Notes under the pieces: model-generated
Seen by the model: the letters and a program-made list of their open reading frames with translations, nothing else
Databases searched by the model: none
Told to the model about the DNA's origin: nothing
NCBI GenBank assembly: GCA_017616705.1
Contig: JAFZXQ010000095.1
Span: 1 to 5,925, forward strand
DNA from: Clostridia bacterium
GTDB lineage: Bacteria; Bacillota; Clostridia; Christensenellales; UBA1242
Reading direction: 5' to 3'
Length of the DNA stretch: 5,925 nt
Shown here: piece by piece, positions 1-5,001 of the stretch
How positions within the stretch are numbered: position 1 is the stretch's first letter
Layout: each line of letters starts with the position of its first letter
Position numbers and translations under genes: made by a program

Positions 1-650
1 CTTTTTAAAAATAGTTTTTCATTTTTTGATATCTTTTCTTTTGTTTTTATTATATTTTGTTTTGATTCGGTGTTGTTTTTTTGTTTTACTTCTTTGTAAT
101 CGTTATATAATATTCTCATAAAATCGTGGTTGGAAATAAAAGAGTAATTTATTTTTTTATAATTGATTAAACCCCTTTGACAATCTTCAAAAGTATTACA
201 ATTTTCAAGGTTTAATTGTTTACAGAAGTATTTACAATGCTCAAGACTAAAAATCGGGACAATAATTTCAGGGTTGTATATATACATTATTTTATATCTA
301 AACATTGGAGAGAGCTTTGAATTTGTTTCTTCAAATTTATTCAATTTTTCAGATTTAGTTATAATATGTTTTAATTCGTTTTTAATATTTTCAAAAGCTT
401 CCTCAAGCGAGTTTCCAAATTTTTTGGCATAAATATATACATTTTTACTTTTACTATAGTATATGCCAAATTTTAATGATGTTGCGCCGTGGATATCGCC
501 AAGGTTTTTTAATTCATTTTCAACACAATAACAAAAAGACTTGTTATCATTGCCATAACCGATAACATAGTCTTTTAAATCCATTTTTTCAATAAAATTT
601 AGTGAAAATTTATTTTTAAAATTTTTTGTTTTAGTGTATAAATCATCCAT
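1..650 (-). CDS. Unrecognised protein, N-terminal part (runs off the left edge)
   Basis: An uninterrupted minus-strand frame begins with ATG at 650-648 and stays open to the window edge, giving 216 complete codons and no stop. The start is supported by an AGGAGA ribosome binding site seven bases upstream and a promoter behind it. I do not recognise the family with confidence. Residues about 25-150 look like a compact folded domain, with GYGNDNKSFCYCVE, a short LKFGIYY strand, an acidic helix near 80-100 (NSLEEAFENIKNELK), then LSPMFRYK and a YNPEIIVPIFSLEHCKYF stretch. Residues about 183-216 are Lys/Asn/Glu-rich and look like a linker to a further domain beyond the edge. The general layout reminds me of N-terminal domains of restriction-type or HNH nuclease proteins, but that is only an impression. 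GC content in sampled stretches is about 13-23%, well below nrdD, which is compatible with horizontal acquisition. There is no signal peptide or membrane segment. Confidence 0.75.
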   Translation of the reverse strand, partial: MDDLYTKTKNFKNKFSLNFIEKMDLKDYVIGYGNDNKSFCYCVENELKNLGDIHGATSLKFGIYYSKSKNVYIYAKKFGNSLEEAFENIKNELKHIITKSEKLNKFEETNSKLSPMFRYKIMYIYNPEIIVPIFSLEHCKYFCKQLNLENCNTFEDCQRGLINYKKINYSFISNHDFMRILYNDYKEVKQKNNTESKQNIIKTKEKISKNEKLFLK

Positions 651-657
651 TGTTTTT

Positions 658-663
658 TCTCCT
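658..663 (-). promoter_or_regulatory. Ribosome binding site of the left-edge gene
   Basis: The minus strand reads AGGAGA here, with seven bases to the ATG at 650. It fixes the start of the left-edge gene, because the next in-frame ATG (residue 23) has no such site. Confidence 0.75.
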
Positions 664-675
664 AATGTTTTTTAT

Positions 676-704
676 AATATAACATATATTGTTTGCAATT
701 CCAA
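676..704 (-). promoter_or_regulatory. Predicted promoter of the left-edge gene
   Basis: On the minus strand a TTGGAA -35 element (704-699) is followed by a 17-base spacer and a TATATT -10 element (681-676) with an upstream TG (extended -10). Transcription would start near 669, leaving a leader of about 18 bases that contains the AGGAGA site. A second extended -10 (TGGTATAAT, 729-721) lies further upstream but lacks a well-placed -35. Confidence 0.5.
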
Positions 705-741
705 TAGTTTATGTACATTTATTATACCAGACTATAGTCAA

Positions 742-777
742 TAAAAAAGCAGGTTAAAAACCTGCTATTTTTTATTT
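742..777 (-). terminator. Intrinsic terminator of the RNA methyltransferase gene, possibly bidirectional
   Basis: A 7-bp stem AGCAGGT/ACCTGCT (748-754 with 760-766) closes a five-base loop. On the minus strand it is followed by six T residues (749-743 region), so it terminates the methyltransferase gene. On the plus strand the same hairpin is followed by ATTTTTTATTT, so it could work both ways. The TAG stop of the methyltransferase gene (767-765) overlaps the first bases of the stem. Confidence 0.85.
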
Positions 778-1628
778 CCAAATTTTTTAAGGCCGGCCTC
801 GTAGGCGACGAGGGTTGTTGCAAAGCCAACGTTAAGCGATTCAACGCTTCCTAACATTGGAATGATTACGCTTTCGGCGTTTTTAACTTTGCGCCATGAT
901 GGCGTTATGCCGGTATGTTCGTTTCCGGCAACGATAACAACTTTTCCTGAGTAGTCGGCTTCTTTAAAACTCTTTTTGGCTTGAAGGTCAGTTAAAACAA
1001 CTTTAAAGTTATTTTTTTCAAGAAAGGCAACAACGTCCTCCATTTTTTCTTCTAAAACAGGAATCATAAAGCTTGAACCAAAGCTAGCTCTAACAATTCG
1101 GCTATTATTAATTTTAGCGCGCCTGTTAACGCTTATTGCAAAGTCTGCGCCGGCGGCGTCACACGTTCTTAATATTGCGCCAATGTTTCCTGGTTGCTCA
1201 AGGCCGTCCATAATTATTCCTAGGCAGTTATTGTTATTTTTAAATTGTTTTTCAAGATCGGCTAATGTTATCTTTTTTGCCCTTGCGATAATAAAGAATT
1301 CGTCATAGCCATCTCTATCGCTAATCTTTTTGCAGGCCTTTTCGCTAACTAAAACGCTTTTTTGCGCATATTTAGCCATATTTGCTATTTTATTAAGATC
1401 TTCTTGGGGGAAATCTGCATTTTCTAACACATTTTGGTTAAAAACGAATAAAATTACCTCAATTTTCTTCTCAATTAGTTTATCTATTGCCCATAAACCT
1501 TCACAAACAAAAAGATTTTCGTCTTTACATTTATTTTCAACAAGATCTTTAGCGAGGTTAACCTCGTCGGAATTAATGCTTGCTAATGGCAAATTTTTTA
1601 AATTGATTAATATATTATTTTTATTCAT
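765..1628 (-). CDS. TrmH/SpoU-family RNA 2'-O-methyltransferase
   Basis: This 287-residue cytoplasmic protein is predicted to transfer a methyl group from S-adenosylmethionine to a ribose 2'-OH in rRNA or tRNA. Residues about 20-110 match the small L30e-like substrate-binding domain seen in RlmB/TsnR-type enzymes. Residues about 135-280 form the SPOUT (trefoil-knot) catalytic domain. All three family motifs are visible: motif 1 EQPGNIGAILRT (144-155) with the likely catalytic Arg154, motif 2 VAGNEHTGI (233-241), and motif 3 IPMLGSVESLNVGFA (256-270) that forms the SAM pocket. RASFGSSFMIPV (180-191) is also typical. The length is normal for two-domain members of the family. The exact target nucleotide cannot be read from sequence, so no symbol is given. 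The ATG at 1628 has no recognisable ribosome binding site, and the predicted -10 element ends six bases before it, so the message may be leaderless. It is transcribed divergently from tdk and ends in its own terminator. Confidence 0.95.
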   Translation of the reverse strand: MNKNNILINLKNLPLASINSDEVNLAKDLVENKCKDENLFVCEGLWAIDKLIEKKIEVILFVFNQNVLENADFPQEDLNKIANMAKYAQKSVLVSEKACKKISDRDGYDEFFIIARAKKITLADLEKQFKNNNNCLGIIMDGLEQPGNIGAILRTCDAAGADFAISVNRRAKINNSRIVRASFGSSFMIPVLEEKMEDVVAFLEKNNFKVVLTDLQAKKSFKEADYSGKVVIVAGNEHTGITPSWRKVKNAESVIIPMLGSVESLNVGFATTLVAYEAGLKKFGNKK

Positions 1629-1634
1629 AACTTA

Positions 1635-1663
1635 AGTTTATATTAATCTAATATATTTGTCAA
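1635..1663 (-). promoter_or_regulatory. Predicted promoter of the RNA methyltransferase gene
   Basis: On the minus strand a perfect TTGACA -35 (1663-1658) is followed by a 17-base spacer and TAAACT (1640-1635), a 4/6 match to the -10 consensus. TATAAA at 1642-1637 is an alternative -10 with a short 15-base spacer. The preferred arrangement puts the transcription start at or next to the A of the ATG at 1628. Confidence 0.55.
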
Positions 1664-1710
1664 TTCAAAATGTTTTAATAAAAAATAGTCGACAATATTT
1701 TACAAATTGT

Positions 1711-1739
1711 TTGATTTAAAATTTTTAATATGTTAATAT
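1711..1739 (+). promoter_or_regulatory. Predicted promoter of tdk
   Basis: TTGATT (1711-1716) is followed by a 17-base spacer and TAATAT (1734-1739), with TG at 1731-1732 giving an extended -10. The predicted start of transcription is about 1746, only three bases before the tdk ATG. Confidence 0.45.
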
Positions 1740-1748
1740 TTGTTAATC

Positions 1749-2357
1749 ATGGAAGCAGAAGGAAGATTATATTTTAAATATGGCGTTATGGGCAGCAGTA
1801 AAACTGCTCAAGCCTTAATGAGCAGGTTTAACTATATTCAAAAAGGTTATGGTGTTTTGCTAATAAAGCCGAGCATAGATAATAGGTTTCAAGATGGCAA
1901 GCCTGAAGTTATTTCTAGAATTGGTTTAAGGGCTGATTGTTTGACTTTTGGGAATAATGAAAGTTTGAAGGCTATTGTTGAAAAACAAAAGGCAGAAAGG
2001 GCAGTTGACGTTATTATTGTTGATGAAAGCCAATTTTTAACTAAAGAACAGGTTGATGAGTTAAAGCTTATTTCAAAAGACACGCCTGTTGTTTGCTATG
2101 GCCTTTTAACAAATTTTAAAACAGAACTTTTTGAGGGGAGCAAACGTCTTCTTGAATTAGCAGACGAAGTTGTTAACCTTAAAGGCAGCGTTTGTAAATG
2201 TGGGCGTGACGCAACGGTTAACGCAAGGCTTGTTAACGGCAAGGTTACAACAACTGGCGCGGAAATATTAATTGGCGCGGAAGAAAGCTATGAAAGCATG
2301 TGCTATTGGTGCTTTAATGATAAACTTAACCAAAACGAAGAAGAAAAAGATAGGTAA
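1749..2357 (+). CDS. tdk: Thymidine kinase
   Basis: This 202-residue enzyme phosphorylates thymidine to dTMP with ATP in the cytoplasm, the key step of thymidine salvage. The N-terminal P-loop is G12-V-M-G-S-S-K-T19, preceded by the LYFKYG strand. The lysine and threonine of Walker A are kept, while the usual glycine before the lysine is Ser17; from memory, Ala or Ser occurs here in related Firmicutes enzymes. VDESQFLT (91-98) carries the likely catalytic base Glu93, and CYGLLTNFKTELFEGS matches the conserved CYGLxTDFxxxLFxGS block. Four cysteines, C149-x-C151 and C185-x-x-C188, form the structural zinc site of the lasso domain. IKPSIDNRF and SRIGL are also family signatures. The length is normal. 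I chose the ATG at 1749; a TTG nine bases upstream would add only three residues, and neither has a clear ribosome binding site. The gene has its own promoter and terminator, so it is probably monocistronic. Confidence 0.96.
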   Translation: MEAEGRLYFKYGVMGSSKTAQALMSRFNYIQKGYGVLLIKPSIDNRFQDGKPEVISRIGLRADCLTFGNNESLKAIVEKQKAERAVDVIIVDESQFLTKEQVDELKLISKDTPVVCYGLLTNFKTELFEGSKRLLELADEVVNLKGSVCKCGRDATVNARLVNGKVTTTGAEILIGAEESYESMCYWCFNDKLNQNEEEKDR

Positions 2358-2400
2358 ATTTAGGGTAAAATAGTTATAAAATTTTTATGATAATTCTACA

Positions 2401-2432
2401 AAAGATTTGCGAAAATTTCGCAAATCTTTTTT
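2401..2432 (+). terminator. Intrinsic terminator after tdk
   Basis: A long hairpin pairs 2401-2413 with 2417-2429 (core GATTTGCGAA/TTCGCAAATC, three-base loop) and ends in a run of six T (2427-2432). It lies 43 bases after the tdk stop and separates tdk from the nrdD promoter. The A-run at the left end of the stem could also let it work on the opposite strand, where no gene is present. Confidence 0.88.
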
Positions 2433-2530
2433 ATTGAATATTTTTAAAAAGTGCGTCAATCGCCGTAAAATTTTGTGAAACAATGGGGTTAAAGTAGTGA
2501 AACGAAAAAATTATTCAAAAATGTTCAAAA

Positions 2531-2546
2531 ACACAATATATTGATA
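2531..2546 (+). promoter_or_regulatory. NrdR box 1 (upstream operator of nrdD)
   Basis: ACACAATATATTGATA matches the NrdR box consensus acaCwAtATaTwGtgt at the first 13 of 16 positions. NrdR is the zinc/ATP-cone repressor of ribonucleotide reductase genes and normally binds paired boxes about three helical turns apart. The partner box starts exactly 32 bp downstream. Confidence 0.85.
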
Positions 2547-2559
2547 TTTTTTAAAATTG

Positions 2560-2589
2560 TTGACACAAGATATTGTGTTATGTTATCTT
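2560..2589 (+). promoter_or_regulatory. Predicted promoter of nrdD
   Basis: A perfect TTGACA -35 (2560-2565) is followed by an 18-base spacer and TATCTT (2584-2589), with TG at 2581-2582 as an extended -10. Transcription would start near 2596, giving a leader of about 24 bases with the ribosome binding site. NrdR box 2 covers half of the -35 and most of the spacer, so repressor binding would block RNA polymerase. Confidence 0.6.
2563..2578 (+). promoter_or_regulatory. NrdR box 2 (promoter-overlapping operator of nrdD)
   Basis: ACACAAGATATTGTGT is an almost perfect 16-bp palindrome that fits the NrdR box consensus, with G in place of T at position 7. It is separated from box 1 by 16 bp (32 bp start to start), the classic NrdR spacing that puts both boxes on one face of the helix. 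It overlaps the -35 element. Confidence 0.9.
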
Positions 2590-2604
2590 TTCACTTGTAA
2601 ACAA

Positions 2605-2611
2605 AAGGAGA
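2605..2611 (+). promoter_or_regulatory. Ribosome binding site of nrdD
   Basis: AAGGAGA, with AGGAG ending nine bases before the ATG at 2620. It decides the start: the open frame extends up to a TTG at 2557, but that codon lies within the promoter and operator and has no ribosome binding site. Confidence 0.88.
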
Positions 2612-2619
2612 CGGAAAAC

Positions 2620-5001
2620 ATGATGGACAAAATTATTAAGAGAGATGGAAGAATTGTTGATTTTGACATTTCAAAAATTGAGAATGCTATAGTTAAAGCT
2701 ATGGTTAGCCTTGGGGAAGGCGACGTTAGAGATGTAAAGAAGCTCGCAAAAATAACTGAGCTTGAACTTCTTGAGAAGTTTGATAAGAATCTTCCAACAG
2801 TTGAAGATGTTCAAGATGCTGTTGAAAGAACTTTAATGAAAAACGGATATGAAAATGTTGCTAAATGCTACATTCTTTACAGACGCGATCATGAGAAGTT
2901 AAGAAACATCAACAAGAGCTTGATGGACTATAAAAACACAATGGATAAGTATCTTAAACTTAACGACTGGCGCGTTAAGGAAAACTCAACGGTTACTTAT
3001 TCAATTGGTGGGTTAATTTTAAGCAACTCAGGCGCAATGACGGCTAACTATTGGCTTAATGACGTTTATGATAGTGAAATCGGAAACGCTCACAGAAATT
3101 GTGATATTCATATTCACGATCTTTCTATGCTTAGCGGATACTGTGCTGGTTGGTCACTTAAACAACTTATTAAAGAAGGTCTTGGCGGAGTTCCTGGAAA
3201 GATTACTTCAAGCCCAGCAGGTCACCTTTCAACACTTTGCAACCAAATGGTTAACTTCCTTGGAATAATGCAAAATGAATGGGCAGGGGCACAAGCCTTT
3301 TCATCATTTGATACTTATCTTGCACCATTTGTTAAAGTTGATAACCTTAGCTATAAAGAAGTTAAGCAATGTCTTCAATCATTTATTTATGGTGTTAACA
3401 CTCCATCTCGTTGGGGAACTCAAGCGCCATTTACTAACATAACTCTTGACTGGGTTGTTCCTAAAGATTTAGCAGAACTTCCAGCTATTGTTAAGGGCGT
3501 TGAACAAGACTTTAAATATAAAGATTGTGTTAAAGAAATGGCAATGGTTAACAAAGCTTTCATAGAAATTATGATTGAAGGTGATGCTAACGGAAGAGGT
3601 TTCCAATATCCAATCCCAACTTATTCAATAACTAAAGATTTTGACTGGAGCGATACTGAAAACAACAGGCTTTTATTTGAAATGACAACAAAATATGGAA
3701 CTCCATATTTCTCTAACTATATCAATAGTGATATGGAGCCAACCGACGTTAGAAGTATGTGCTGCAGATTAAGACTTGACTTAAGAGAATTAAGAAAGAA
3801 ATCTGGTGGGTTCTTCGGAAGCGGAGAAAGCACAGGTAGCGTTGGTGTTGTTACAATCAATATGCCAAAAATTGCTTATCAATCAGTTAATGAAGATGAT
3901 TTCTTTAATAGACTTGATAAACTTATGGATATATCTGCTAGATCACTTAAAATTAAGAGAACAACAATAACTCAACTTCTTGAAGCAGGGCTTTATCCTT
4001 ATACAAAGCGTTATCTTGGAACATTTAATAACCACTTCTCAACAATCGGACTTGTTGGTATGAACGAAGCATGCTTAAACGCTAGTTGGATAAGAGCAGA
4101 TTTAACAAATAAAGAGGCTCAAGACTTCACAACTAAAGTTTTAAACCATATGCGTGAAAAACTTAGTGATTATCAAGAGAAATATGGCGATCTTTATAAC
4201 CTTGAAGCGACCCCAGCAGAAAGCACTTCTTATAGGTTTGCTAAACATGATAAAGAAAGATTCCCTGATATTATAACGGCTAATGAAAACGGAACACCAT
4301 ATTATACTAATAGTTCGCACCTTCCTGTTTCATATACTGATGATATCTTTAGCGCTCTTGATATTCAAGATAAATTCCAAACACTTTATACTTCAGGAAC
4401 TGTTTTCCATGCCTTCCTTGGCCAAAAACTTGATAGTTGGAAAGCAACAGCTGATCTTGTTAGAAAGATTGCTGAAAATTATAAACTTCCTTATTACACA
4501 ATGAGCCCAACATATTCAGTTTGTAAAGATCACGGATATCTTGCTGGCGAACAACACACTTGCCCTGTTTGTGGCGGAACAACTGAAATTTACAGCAGAA
4601 TAACTGGATATTATCGCCCAGTTGCAAACTGGAATGATGGTAAGGCACAAGAATTTGTTGACAGAAAAACTTATGATATTTCAAACAGTCACCTTAACCA
4701 TGGCGTTAAAACTGAATGCGGATGCAACTGCAAGACTAAAGCAAATAAACCAAAATCTAATGAATTATTACTTTTCTATACTAAAACTTGCCCTAACTGT
4801 AAGATGGCAAAAATGCTTCTTGATAAAGCCGGAATAAAATATACCGCTATTGACGCTGAAGAAGAACAAGAAAAAACGGTTGCTCTTGGCGTTAAAAAGG
4901 CTCCAACATTATTAGTTCCAACTGATGATGGCTACGTTTATTATGATAACGCTAGCGAAGTTAATAGATATATTGAGGAGTCTAAAAAGAATGCAAAATA
5001 A
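2620..5001 (+). CDS. nrdD: Anaerobic (class III) ribonucleoside-triphosphate reductase with fused C-terminal redoxin
   Basis: This 793-residue oxygen-sensitive glycyl-radical enzyme reduces ribonucleoside triphosphates to dNTPs. Residues about 3-95 are an ATP-cone (IIKRDGRIVDFDISKI), the dATP/ATP sensor. The ten-stranded barrel follows, with the likely thiyl-radical Cys175 in GYCAGW and a second active-site cysteine at Cys381 or Cys382 (SMCCRL). C635xxH638 and C648xxC651 (CPVC) resemble the zinc site, and Gly663 in RITGYYRPV is the glycyl-radical residue. A CGCNC motif (700-704) leads into a thioredoxin-fold domain (about 714-793) with CPNC at 724-727 and the cis-proline Pro762. Stand-alone NrdD such as the E. 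coli protein is about 80 residues shorter and lacks this domain. The fusion and the overlapping thioredoxin-reductase-like gene argue for a redoxin-dependent subtype rather than a formate-dependent one (inference). Expression is probably controlled by NrdR. A NrdG radical-SAM activase should be required, but none is visible in the window. The second ATG (2623) is an alternative start. Confidence 0.97.
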   Translation: MMDKIIKRDGRIVDFDISKIENAIVKAMVSLGEGDVRDVKKLAKITELELLEKFDKNLPTVEDVQDAVERTLMKNGYENVAKCYILYRRDHEKLRNINKSLMDYKNTMDKYLKLNDWRVKENSTVTYSIGGLILSNSGAMTANYWLNDVYDSEIGNAHRNCDIHIHDLSMLSGYCAGWSLKQLIKEGLGGVPGKITSSPAGHLSTLCNQMVNFLGIMQNEWAGAQAFSSFDTYLAPFVKVDNLSYKEVKQCLQSFIYGVNTPSRWGTQAPFTNITLDWVVPKDLAELPAIVKGVEQDFKYKDCVKEMAMVNKAFIEIMIEGDANGRGFQYPIPTYSITKDFDWSDTENNRLLFEMTTKYGTPYFSNYINSDMEPTDVRSMCCRLRLDLRELRKKSGGFFGSGESTGSVGVVTINMPKIAYQSVNEDDFFNRLDKLMDISARSLKIKRTTITQLLEAGLYPYTKRYLGTFNNHFSTIGLVGMNEACLNASWIRADLTNKEAQDFTTKVLNHMREKLSDYQEKYGDLYNLEATPAESTSYRFAKHDKERFPDIITANENGTPYYTNSSHLPVSYTDDIFSALDIQDKFQTLYTSGTVFHAFLGQKLDSWKATADLVRKIAENYKLPYYTMSPTYSVCKDHGYLAGEQHTCPVCGGTTEIYSRITGYYRPVANWNDGKAQEFVDRKTYDISNSHLNHGVKTECGCNCKTKANKPKSNELLLFYTKTCPNCKMAKMLLDKAGIKYTAIDAEEEQEKTVALGVKKAPTLLVPTDDGYVYYDNASEVNRYIEESKKNAK
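4759..4998 (+). other. Redoxin domain fused to NrdD (glutaredoxin/NrdH-like)
   Basis: This in-frame segment of nrdD encodes about 80 residues of thioredoxin fold. It starts with the strand NELLLFYTKT, then the redox pair C724-P-N-C727 at the start of a helix (KMAKMLLDKAGI), a second strand (KYTAIDAEE), and KKAPTLLV with cis-Pro762, ending in a helix (EVNRYIEES). The preceding linker is Lys/Asn-rich (KTKANKPKSN), so the domain is probably mobile. It is a candidate direct reductant of the reductase active site. Confidence 0.88.
4975..4980 (+). promoter_or_regulatory. Ribosome binding site of the flavoprotein gene, inside nrdD
   Basis: GAGGAG within the last codons of nrdD, ten bases before the ATG at 4991. 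It favours this start over the upstream in-frame ATG at 4925, which would add 22 residues unlike the family's N-terminus. Confidence 0.8.

Noticed and set aside
1330..1635. Plus-strand open frame of 101 codons
   Set aside because: It lies antisense to the 5' half of the methyltransferase gene, has no ribosome binding site and encodes a low-complexity, Ser/Phe/Leu-rich protein typical of an antisense shadow.
1889..2083. Minus-strand open frame inside tdk
   Set aside because: It is antisense to conserved tdk motifs including the catalytic DESQF, with no independent signals.
2388..2438. Tiny open frame (16 codons) after tdk
   Set aside because: It consists almost entirely of the terminator hairpin and has no ribosome binding site.
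2557..2619. Extended nrdD start at TTG 2557
   Set aside because: The extra 21 residues would be encoded by the promoter, NrdR box 2 and the ribosome binding site. The AAGGAGA before ATG 2620 fits the family's N-terminus at the ATP-cone.
2358..2619. Riboswitch or small RNA gene before nrdD
   Set aside because: The predicted leader is only about 24 bases, and I see no structured element other than the tdk terminator; NrdR boxes explain the regulation.
3059..3268. Plus-strand open frame within nrdD
   Set aside because: An out-of-frame shadow over the Cys175 region of nrdD, with no ribosome binding site.
4283..4837. Several short open frames on both strands within nrdD
   Set aside because: All overlap conserved nrdD sequence (zinc site, glycyl-radical motif, redoxin) in other frames and have no recognisable domains or start signals.
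4925..4990. Extended flavoprotein start at ATG 4925
   Set aside because: It would add 22 residues lying out of frame within the redoxin coding sequence. The GAGGAG site and the family N-terminus (YDCIIIGGG) support ATG 4991.
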